From NCBI GenBank assembly GCA_012274445.1, contig JAAROD010000044.1, forward strand, positions 558,001 to 622,000: a stretch of 64,000 bases of DNA, in the 5' to 3' direction. Within the stretch, counting starts at the first letter, position 1; each line of letters opens with the position of its first letter. This DNA is from Sclerotiophoma versabilis. Its lineage: Eukaryota > Ascomycota > Dothideomycetes > Pleosporales > Didymellaceae. Shown piece after piece: positions 56,208-64,000 of this stretch. Position numbers and translations under genes: made by a program. The notes beneath the pieces were generated by a model, which was not told the origin of the DNA, did no database searches, and worked only from the letters and a program-made list of their open reading frames with translations.

Positions 56208-58202
56208 ATGGCGCTCAAGGGTCTTTTCTTGGCCGTGTATGCCTCCAATGGCATCATAAGAGCACTTTTTCTGCCAATATGGTATACCTTGTTACTCAGT
56301 CCCTTCACACTGGCCATAGCTTACTACTACGGACTTGGCCAAACACTACAAAGCTTCGTGGGTGAAGACTTTTCCTGGTTCGACATTTTACCACAATTTG
56401 CGATCTCAGCAGTCTTTCTGCTTCTTCCAACAAGGCTGCTCTCCGGCTCGGGAGGTCCAGGCAAGAGCAAGGATGGCGGGAAGAGCAGGGTACAATCGCT
56501 GCCATACTGGATTCCCGGGATCAGGCACCTGGGAAGCATTGTATCCGGCCAAGAAGAGTGGTTGAAGGGAATCAGGGATGCATCGGTACACAGCATCATA
56601 TCGTACCAGGCAGCAGGTGCAAAGCACGTTGTCATCCTGACAGCCTCTCTACTGGAAAGCTTCCACAAGAAATGCATCAGTCAATCAGAGGACACTGCTT
56701 CCAAATGGGCCATACTCTGCAACGCTTTCGGTATGCCCAAAAGCTTCGAGGGCCGATACTTTGACCTGCAACCAAAGATTAGCGAGATTGTTGACAAAGA
56801 GATATTTCACTCACCGTCGATGGAAACCCTGGTCGCCGCATCGTGCAGAATTCTCACAGATACTTTACCCGACCTGATCACATTCAATTCCTCAATTGTC
56901 GACCAAATGCAATGGGAACGAGTGGCCAATATCGAGCTGACGGACGGGACAACAGAAGCGGAATGCGACTTCTTCACCTTGATCAACGACTTTTGCTGCA
57001 ATGCGATACTTGGTCCTGTCGCTGGGACACAGTTTCCTGAATCGTACCAACTGCTGGCATCTGATTTAGCGGACATCAACAGGCACTATTACGCACTATC
57101 TCTCGGAATTCCACGATTATCGCCAATCCAGGGCCTTCCAACAGCAGCGTTGGCGAAGAAGAGGCTTCTCCATAACTTTACCAGGCTTTTCACTGAGCTC
57201 ACGCATCCGAAAGTCAGGCGGGTGCTTGATGATGACGAAAGCATGAGCGAAGAAGAAACGGACGCCGACACATCAACGCCTCTTGCTGCCCTCAACGGGT
57301 TGTTCACAAGGCATGACATACCTATCCCAGCACGAGCGTCTATCACTCTCGATCTGATCCATAACATCGTTGCAGAAGTCGTCCCACTCGCCTTCTGGAC
57401 TCTGCTCCATGTTTACTCCTCCTCAGCCTCGCCGCCAGTGCAGAGCGGCCAAGAGACACCTTTCGCAAAGATCAAGGAGGAGACCAAATCGTGGGCGCAA
57501 GCCGTTCAGCCTCCATCAATCCACCCCTTATTCCCTGCGCCACCAGAAATTACGTTTACCTCACCCGCTCAATTCCGTAATCCGACGTCCTTTCCACAAT
57601 TACACTCTTGCATCGACGAAGCTCGGCGCCTATACAACTCCTCTACGACCATGTACACTATTGGCAAATCTGTCGTTCTAGATGAGAAGACTCTTAGTCC
57701 TGGTGTTCAAGAACAATGGGAGCTTGACACTGGCTCGTACATTGACATTGGTCTATCAAGAAGCCTCATCAACAGCTCGTCTGCAGACTTTAATTCGCCT
57801 GATACGTTCAAGCCAGACCGCTTCATCGAGTCTGCACCCGGCCCTTCCATCAATTCCCCTGATGATACTTCCAAGCAGTACAAAACTGCGCTGCTAATTT
57901 CCATCATAGCAGGTATTGTCCAGCTTTGGGAGATCAGCCCGGCGCCGAAGAAGACATTTATGGAGAAAATGATCGAGGTCCGTGACGAGGTGCACGCTGG
58001 TGCTGCCGCACTAGACGGTGATGGGAAGGTGAATAAGAGCAATAGCCGGATAGAGAAGGATGGGGAGGAGAAAAAGACAGGTGTCTGGGTTCTTCCTAAG
58101 GCGATTGACGCGGCAAGCGTCAAGATTCCGAAGACGGATGTAAGGGTGAGGATTAGGAGGAGGGAGCAACTACCGGCGCCGAAAGTACCGAGGAAAAGAT
58201 GA
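56208..58202 (+). CDS. cytochrome P450-like protein lacking heme-ligand Cys
   Basis: Single exon, 664 aa. The N-terminus has two hydrophobic segments (around FLPIWYTLLLSPFTLAIAYY and ILPQFAISAVFLLLP), then a P450-like sequence of the CYP7/8-like fungal type: LPYWIPGIRHLGS, HSIISYQAAGAKHVVILTAS and ITLDLIHNIVAEVVPLAFW (I-helix position). The K-helix ExxR is present as EARR (471-474), and a PERF-like PDTFKPDRF at 531-539. The next 125 residues contain no cysteine, so the usual FxxGxxxCxG heme loop is missing. The C-terminus is extended and very basic. No stop or frameshift is seen. It may be a non-catalytic P450 pseudoenzyme, or the loop may be lost through an error; I favour the former. Confidence 0.8.
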   Translation: MALKGLFLAVYASNGIIRALFLPIWYTLLLSPFTLAIAYYYGLGQTLQSFVGEDFSWFDILPQFAISAVFLLLPTRLLSGSGGPGKSKDGGKSRVQSLPYWIPGIRHLGSIVSGQEEWLKGIRDASVHSIISYQAAGAKHVVILTASLLESFHKKCISQSEDTASKWAILCNAFGMPKSFEGRYFDLQPKISEIVDKEIFHSPSMETLVAASCRILTDTLPDLITFNSSIVDQMQWERVANIELTDGTTEAECDFFTLINDFCCNAILGPVAGTQFPESYQLLASDLADINRHYYALSLGIPRLSPIQGLPTAALAKKRLLHNFTRLFTELTHPKVRRVLDDDESMSEEETDADTSTPLAALNGLFTRHDIPIPARASITLDLIHNIVAEVVPLAFWTLLHVYSSSASPPVQSGQETPFAKIKEETKSWAQAVQPPSIHPLFPAPPEITFTSPAQFRNPTSFPQLHSCIDEARRLYNSSTTMYTIGKSVVLDEKTLSPGVQEQWELDTGSYIDIGLSRSLINSSSADFNSPDTFKPDRFIESAPGPSINSPDDTSKQYKTALLISIIAGIVQLWEISPAPKKTFMEKMIEVRDEVHAGAAALDGDGKVNKSNSRIEKDGEEKKTGVWVLPKAIDAASVKIPKTDVRVRIRRREQLPAPKVPRKR

Positions 58203-58528
58203 CCAGCGTGACATCTCATGCATTAAGCAATAGTCTAGTGGTGAATGCATTTAAAAAAGAGTATTGTTTCTTAGTAGACAACACATGCGGTTTTGATTGG
58301 ATATAGAATTATTTCGTGTCACGCTGATTGGTGCATATTCTGAACGGCATGCAAGTGTTTGCGTTGAATTGAATCCGACTAGCGGTAGAAGTAGAACACG
58401 GAAAAGAAGCGAATCAAGAGAGCTTATCAGAAGTGAAATGTCCAAATCATCGGCCCGTCATCAATTATAAACCACCTTATACACCGCGCCGAGCGCGAAC
58501 AACACCACCCCACTCCATCCCTGTCAAC
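58203..58528. other. intergenic between convergent P450-like and expansin-like genes
   Basis: 326 bp of shared 3' region; AT-rich with several A-runs. Nothing else seen. Confidence 0.4.
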
Positions 58529-59680
58529 TTAACTAAAGTTGCTAGCAGCAGCCTTCGTAGTTGACGGCGCAATGCTCACATCCTTGACAATGATGCTCTG
58601 GCCCTTGGTGCTCGTGACCCTAACATCAACAGTCTGAGTGCCGAACCCAGATGAGTTCTGGAAGTAGTTGTACGTCTGACGCTGAGTACCCTTCCATGTC
58701 TTTCCGCCGTCCGTAGACACCTCGAGCGAGGCAACACCGATGTTAGCGTTCTGGACTTGCATGCTGAACCAGAATTGGCTGGTGCCTTCCTTGTTCCTCA
58801 GCACGATAGGCGAGGTAATGCCGCAGGGTACGACGTCCCAGCTGATGGGGATTATGCCCTTACTGGGGGCGGCGAGCTTGGCGAAGGCGTCAGGGAAGAG
58901 ATCAAGATGGTTGGCGCCGCAGCCGGGGCACTCGTCCACGACCATGGCGGTAATCTTGTTGCCAGAGGGGCCGGTGACGGACACGCAAACACCGCAGTTG
59001 CCGGAGTTGGCCCAGTTGGTGTCAGAGAGGGCAGTGCCGAAGAGAGATGAGGGGATTGTGTATCCGGTGAATCTTCAGGATGGTCAGCTTTGGCACTAAA
59101 ATAGTCTGGAATGCAGTTAAACTTACGAGCACGCTCCGCCGTTGGTGTTCCCGCCGTAGAAAGTAGCCTGGCCTTGCAGGGAGCCGGCAGCCGATGTAGC
59201 CTGAGCCGCAACACCATGTCTGACAGGGGCATGAGCCTGGTTCGCAGACGAGGGCGTAGCGGCAGCAGGAGTCTCAGAGGTAGGGACAGCAGCCTCGCTA
59301 GTCTCGCTGGATGAACTGTAGGCCTGGCCAGGAACGTATGAAGGAGCAGGTGTCTCAGTGACGGCAGAGGGTGTGGTGTCAAGAGAGACGCTGGACATAA
59401 TAGGCTGAGGACGACCAGTGTGGTGACTCCAGGTTCCGTTGGGGTAGCTTCCCCAGTGGAGGCTGGGCGTGGATGCTGCAGCTGGAGACGAGAGGTACAC
59501 AGTGACAGTCGTAGTGATGTCGATGGTGCTGGTGACGGTGATATCGCTGGGAACCGGGCTGGGCTGGACGGTAACATAAGCCCTCTCGGTCTCAGTCTTG
59601 GTGACTGTTCGCCTGGTGCAGCGCCCCTGGGCGAGGGCAAACCCCACAAGGGGTATTACGGAGAAGATTGTTGACTTCAT
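58529..59680 (-). CDS. secreted expansin-like protein (DPBB plus CBM63-like)
   Basis: Exons (minus) 59127-59680 and 58529-59072 give 365 aa. A signal peptide (MKSTIFSVIPLVGFALAQ) is followed by about 140 Ser/Thr/Pro-rich residues likely to be O-glycosylated. The double-psi beta-barrel domain starts at GQATFYGGNTNGGACSFTGY and includes NWANSGNCGVCVSV, VVDECPGCGANHLDLFPDAF (the Asp of the expansin-type HxD motif) and PISWDVVPCGI. A C-terminal beta-sandwich (FWFSMQVQNANIGVASLEVS, KTWKGTQRQTYNYF) matches the expansin carbohydrate-binding domain. No GH45 catalytic pair is claimed. Expected role: non-hydrolytic loosening of cellulose or the fungal wall. Confidence 0.9.
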
Positions 59681-61267
59681 CTTTATTTAAGCTTAAGTTT
59701 ATGTTGACTTTCTTCGATATATGGAATGTCTTCGTTACTTTATAATAGTAATGGGCGTAGTAAATCGTGTCAAACGAGTAGCAGCAGCACTAGGCTTGCG
59801 AACAAAAGAGGATTGACTGTGGTGGGAGCGATCGAAGGCTCGTGAAGTATTTCTCAAGTGGGCAGCCTCAATACATAAAGGCCATCATGACCCTGGTTCA
59901 ACATCTCATCTACCTTGCCGAATGCAGTAGAACCCAACACAGCGTGGAAATTTGCTCAGAAGTAAATGAGCTGCTTGTCATCATGTCGGATGGCGGTAGA
60001 CGGCACGGCTGCAGACATGCAGACATGCAGGACGCCCCAGCCACACTGATGTTTATAGGCTGCTTTGAAGATCCCCAGGTCTAGGCTCACACTGTGGACA
60101 TGTGCGAAAAGCTCGGTGAGATGAGCTCGGGACTTTCTGATGAGAGCACAGGGTTGAAGATGGCGCTAAGTGGAGATCAAACATTGGCGAAATGACAAGG
60201 CGGGAACTCATATGATCCTTCTATCTTGCGTGGGAACACCAAAACATGCCCGAGGAACATCAAACACTGAAACATCGCCATGGCTAAAACTACGAACTAC
60301 GTAGAATCGCTCGTGAGTTACGGTGTTGAGTGCGCAAGGCGGTACTCCGGAGGCGGTAGACGATTCTCGGGATCGAGGTTTCCATATTGCGAGTTTGTAG
60401 CACCACCGGGTGTAAAGTAGGTGCAGCGAAATAACGCCGCAGCCCGACCCTCCGTAGTCGAGGTGAACGGGTTTATCGACAAATCCGGGATTTCTTCTAA
60501 CGATTCTCATCCTGGTAACAATGGTGCGGACGGACGGGACCGAAGCTGCCGAGCACGCGATGCCCACTGGCCACTCTCTGGCGAGATGTGGCAATCTGGA
60601 ATGAAGTGTAATTCAGCGTCTGAAGATGATTGCATTTGCAGGCATGAGCTGGTCTCGTGCAGTGTGTGTTACCCCCGAGCTGTATGCTATTGTTGGCGTT
60701 TCGAAACCCAGCAGGATGATAGTTTCGAATGCTCGGTAGATTGGTGAACAATTGTATCACAACGTCCGTGCAGACGTCTGACGTTGATGCTCCACGTTCC
60801 TGAATGTCATGTGCTCGTCAGTGACGGTGCATGAACACGCAACACTGCGCAGAGAAGTTGTGCTTCAGCTCCTTGTTGTTGCGTACTCGGCCTATAGGCG
60901 AGATCAGGTTGACATTCATGCTGTCACATGGTTCCGACCCAACGACCGGCCGGCTCAATGTAATATACATTCATTTGGCATCTTCTCGCCCCCAGGGGTC
61001 CCATCATTCGTCTCTTGTGTCGTTCATAGACTATTCGATAATAGACAGACAGTTGTTAGTCCGCGCTTAACTCGTTTTTACACGTCGTGGAAGGTCGAAG
61101 AGGCTAGGGTTGAGTTGTGCCTACTAGTTGCAATTTAGGTAGGTAACCTTATAGGCCACTAGAGACGGACAATTGCAGGTATGTTCTTTAACGGTCCATA
61201 GCCACTATCGGATACGACCTACTGGCGTAGGCAATGTATTTTCTCGAGACTTGAGAGCAATTTTTCC
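59681..61267. other. 1.6-kb gene-free region
   Basis: Promoter of the expansin-like gene and 3' UTR of BMT2. Longest gene-free gap in the window. Open frames of up to about 130 codons lack recognisable content. A small direct repeat (AGACATGC twice) lies near 60012-60030. I see no transposon termini. Confidence 0.4.
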
Positions 61268-62269
61268 CTAACTTCGTGGCTTCGGGGTAAATCTTCGAAT
61301 CCGATTGGGGACAGACTCCTCGTTGGCTTCTTCTGCTTGAGCTTCCAGATGGGGATATGTCAGCGCTCCTAACGCCGTTTTTGAAGCTTTCTGCGCTATG
61401 GATGTGCCTAATGGGGATAGTTCCACGACTATCGAGAAGTTGTTCATCCCTGCCCCGGTTCGTATCTGCTTCTTTTCGAAATGAGTCCAGCTCACCGGTC
61501 CAGTCCAGCGAAGCAGGAAGTAGCACAACTTTGCTGTCAATTTCCTTCTCAAAAGAGCGAAGCCGAGACTAGTCATAATCTCCAGCAACCGCGGCTCATC
61601 GACGTATCTGGAATTATCGATGCATGGAAGAGGCAAGACAAAGAATAGCAATGGTAAGCTGTCAGCGCCTGTTCTCAAAAAATTGGGAATCCGCTGCAGC
61701 ATCGCTCCACGACTGGGTGCGTCTGGGACATAGTTAAGGACCAGTGACAAGGACAAGATGTCGAAACGTTGTTGATCAGATGAAGGTAGTGGTCGTTCCA
61801 TAAAATCCTGCTTTTCGATACCAGGACCCTGACTGTTCAAGTCGATTCTTGTCATTTCGACGGCGCTGGGAATTTTCGAGATTTCATTCGCGGTTGATAG
61901 GGCGCCTACTTCAAGACACCTCAGACGCGCCCCTTCTGCTGAATCCTTGTCTCGAGCTTTGCGATTTATCACACCAAGTTCGACCAACCACTCTACGAGT
62001 ACTCTGCTGGAGTCGCCGCCGCGGTCGTTGGCCTGTCCTTGCTTGCTGGCTGCTTGATACATGGAAATTCCACCATTCTTTTCTATTTCAGCCTTCAGCT
62101 CTTCCGCCTTCTTAGAGTCTCCAATCTTCTGCGCTGCAGCAAGCTGTTTGTGTAACCGGTGATGGGTGCGAATAATGGTCCTGGAACGCTGTGCAGTCAT
62201 GCGTTCTTTGGGCCTAGAGATTGGAGGTCTCCCGCTTGCCAGCGCTTTCTGGCGCTTCTTGACGGCCAT
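61268..62269 (-). CDS. BMT2: 25S rRNA adenine-N1 methyltransferase Bmt2
   Basis: Single exon, 333 codons if the Met of MAVKKRQKALASGRPP is used; an upstream in-frame Met at 62293 adds eight residues and looks less likely. The basic N-terminus is typical of nucleolar proteins. The methyltransferase core has the glycine-poor SAM motif LRCLEVGALSTANEIS, then EMTRIDLNSQGPGIEKQDFM (second acidic strand) and FDILSLSLVLNYVPDAPSRG. Further on are LPLLFFVLPLPCIDNSRY and SWTHFEKKQI, characteristic of Bmt2/SAMTOR-like proteins. Yeast Bmt2 makes m1A2142 in 25S rRNA. It is divergent from RPL25, sharing about 195 bp. Confidence 0.92.
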   Translation of the reverse strand: MAVKKRQKALASGRPPISRPKERMTAQRSRTIIRTHHRLHKQLAAAQKIGDSKKAEELKAEIEKNGGISMYQAASKQGQANDRGGDSSRVLVEWLVELGVINRKARDKDSAEGARLRCLEVGALSTANEISKIPSAVEMTRIDLNSQGPGIEKQDFMERPLPSSDQQRFDILSLSLVLNYVPDAPSRGAMLQRIPNFLRTGADSLPLLFFVLPLPCIDNSRYVDEPRLLEIMTSLGFALLRRKLTAKLCYFLLRWTGPVSWTHFEKKQIRTGAGMNNFSIVVELSPLGTSIAQKASKTALGALTYPHLEAQAEEANEESVPNRIRRFTPKPRS

Positions 62270-62464
62270 CCTGTTTTCGAGTTTGATGATCACATGTCTT
62301 GGTGTTGATGAACAAAAGAACGCCGGCCTGCAGATTTAGTGGTCTATGCACGGCTCACCGGGCGCCACTAGCCTCGCTTACCGCACACCACCCGCCGATA
62401 TTGAAAGTTCACATTCGACTTTTCCTTCGCGCTTCGTCACTAACCACAGCAACACATCGTCGAA
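62270..62464. promoter_or_regulatory. bidirectional promoter BMT2 / RPL25
   Basis: 195 bp between the divergent starts of a rRNA methyltransferase and a ribosomal protein. A pyrimidine-rich stretch (GACTTTTCCTTCGCGCTTCG) lies 30-50 bp before the RPL25 start, as in many fungal ribosomal protein genes. Confidence 0.6.
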
Positions 62465-63253
62465 ATGGCTCCCAAGGCAGCATCCAAGAGTACGTTACGC
62501 CTTAGTCGCCGGCGATCGGTCGAGCCACGAGCATCCGCACTGCGAGGGTTTTTTGCACACGACGGCAACTTATGCGAAACCTGATATCGTACTGCAATGC
62601 AGCGAATGCGCCTCGATCAGTCCCTCGACGAACCTCCTCAAGTTTAAGCAGAACATGGCTAACATATTGCAGCCGCCACCAAGACCGGCAAGCAGGCCAA
62701 TGCCGCCGCTAAGGCTGCCCTTCGTGGTGTAAGAACCCCTTGAACTTCTTAAGTCGTGCCAGAACCAATCTCTGGCGGGCTGTTCTTCTCGTGTGTCGGA
62801 CACAATTAACGAGATGACAGTCGTACGCGAACAAGAAGCGCGCCATCAGGAAGAGCACCAGCTTCCACCAGCCCAAGACCCTTGAGCTGTCTCGTGCTCC
62901 CAAGTACCCCCGCAAGTCGATTCCCCATGCCCCTCGCATGGATGCCTCGACCATCCTGATCCACCCTCTTAACACCGAGTCTGCCATGAAGAAGGTAATT
63001 GGAATCAATCCGAACTCTCAAAGAGAAGGCGCTGACCAGAGCTTAGATCGAGGAGAACAACACCCTCGTCTTCATCGTCGACGTTAAGGCCAACAAGCGC
63101 CAGATCGCTGCTGCCCTCAAGAAGCAGTACGACGTCTCTTGCATCAAGATCAACACCCTCATCCGTCCTGACGGCTCCAAGAAGGCTTTCGCCCGCCTGA
63201 CCGCTGATGTCGACGCTCTCGACATTGCTGCCACCAAGCTCAACCTCGTTTAA
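62465..63253 (+). CDS. RPL25: 60S ribosomal protein L25 (uL23)
   Basis: Exons 62465-62489, 62673-62728, 62821-62994 and 63047-63253 join to 153 aa. The N-terminus is Lys/Ala-rich (MAPKAASKTATKTGKQANAA) and is followed by SYANKKRAIRKSTSFHQPKT, APKYPRKSIPHAP and the uL23 core: MKKIEENNTLVFIVDVKANK, LKKQYDVSCIKINTLIRPDG and FARLTADVDALDIAATKLNL. It binds 25S rRNA at the tunnel exit and is a docking site for SRP and nascent-chain factors. The first intron (183 nt) is long for this window, as is common for ribosomal protein genes, and an internal snoRNA cannot be excluded by eye. Confidence 0.97.
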
Positions 63254-63951
63254 GCGAATTTTGGTGTATGGGAATGACTGGACCTGGGATACCCAGCTAT
63301 GGAAAAAGCGATGTGTTATGCCTGGCGTTCACGGGCACGTAGTCACGGCGACTCGAATGAATCAATTCAGCATGACGCCACTACAAGTGTGCGCGCGACC
63401 TTCAAATGTCTTACTGCAATGCGATACCCCTCACAGTTCACGACATTTATTCCTTTGCCTTTTGTGATGTTGCAAGCTAACCTCTAGGTTTTGCGCCCCA
63501 TGATTGATGGTTCATGGTCTGTATGTTTGGAGAACAATCGGACTGTTCATTCTGAGTGCAGCTAATATGCATGGGAAATACCTAGGTCATTGTACCTTCT
63601 ATCTCTTTGTAACGTTTCCACCTTAAAGTCAACCCAAGACCTAGCCGATCAGCAACAGACAAAGCTTGCAGCAACGCAGTTGATATGAAGTTATCTTAAA
63701 TGAACTTGTCCAGCCGCCTATGTACAGACCAGGAGAATGCAAAAGATCAATGAAAGCACTACTTGTCGTACAGCAGTGATTGCGGATATCGCTCGGTGCA
63801 CGAGCCACCAAAATAGTTGAACTCCATCACCATCCAAGAAACTTTCCGTCATCACCACATCCATACACGCCGCCTCCGATACACTCGACGTCAAATCATT
63901 CTCTCTTTCCCAAAAAGAAACGACAATCACGCGCCTTTACACACAATTAAA
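63254..63951. other. intergenic, RPL25 3' UTR and next promoter
   Basis: About 700 bp with no recognised gene, ending in a C/A-rich leader. A minus-strand open frame at 63718-63930 shows no family content. Confidence 0.4.
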
Positions 63952-64000
63952 ATGGACGGACTCGGCGGCGGCCTCGCGAATGTAGACGTCACCCGGCTCA
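63952..64000 (+). CDS. start of a gene cut by the window edge
   Basis: An ATG in good context (ACAATTAAAATGGAC) opens a frame reading MDGLGGGLANVDVTRL to the right edge. Only 16 codons are visible, so the product cannot be named. A small intermembrane-space chaperone of the Tim8 type is a possibility based on the short, VTRL-like start, with low confidence. Confidence 0.5.
   Translation, partial: MDGLGGGLANVDVTRL

Overview
The window looks like a gene-dense stretch of a core chromosome from a filamentous ascomycete (Pezizomycotina, probably Dothideomycetes/Pleosporales). The evidence is the many genes split by 45-110 nt introns with GTANGT donors and CTAAC-type branch points, the set of conserved fungal housekeeping proteins (Las21, Smp3, Bmt2, Avt1), and intergenic gaps of about 0.1-1.6 kb. 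The species assignment is inference. I see no transposon, CRISPR array, rRNA, convincing tRNA, secondary-metabolite cluster or viral element.

Layout. 0.9-7.5 kb: CorA/Mnr2-type Mg transporter (-), signal peptidase subunit SPC1 (+), RING-box protein RBX1 (-), and a disordered Edc1/PNRC2-like decapping activator (+). 8.6-15.5 kb: an unrecognised polyproline protein (+), an RBR ubiquitin ligase (+), mitochondrial PGS1 (-) and, divergently 186 bp away, complex I subunit NDUFA12 (+, seven exons including one of 7 nt). 16.9-28.3 kb: a 1747-aa ABCC transporter (+), a Rossmann-fold epimerase-like protein (+), GPI-anchor enzyme LAS21/GPI7 (-) and a FUN14 protein (+). 28.4-40.5 kb: an importin-13-like karyopherin (-), aminopeptidase P (+), PLP synthase PDX1 (+), SKP1 (-) and GPI mannosyltransferase SMP3 (+). 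41.4-54.6 kb: prephenate dehydratase (-), eRF1 (-), AVT1-type vacuolar amino acid transporter (+), a sucrose/alpha-glucoside transporter (+), NAP1 (+) and FAP7/adenylate kinase 6 (+). 54.7-64 kb: ITPase HAM1 (-), a P450-like protein without a heme-ligand cysteine (+), a secreted expansin-like protein (-), rRNA methyltransferase BMT2 (-), ribosomal protein L25 (+), and the first codons of a gene that runs off the right edge.

Functional threads: two SCF components (RBX1, SKP1) plus an RBR ligase; two late GPI-anchor enzymes (SMP3, LAS21); two mitochondrial genes sharing one short promoter (PGS1/NDUFA12); and two ribosome genes sharing another (BMT2/RPL25). Most genes sit in divergent or convergent pairs, so the intergenic regions are largely shared promoters and shared terminators. 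Exon coordinates were worked out by hand from splice signals, reading-frame continuity and family conservation. I found no clearly new multi-gene system. The best leads are the cysteine-less P450-like protein, the Edc1-like motif protein, the 7-nt exon, and the proline-rich orphan.
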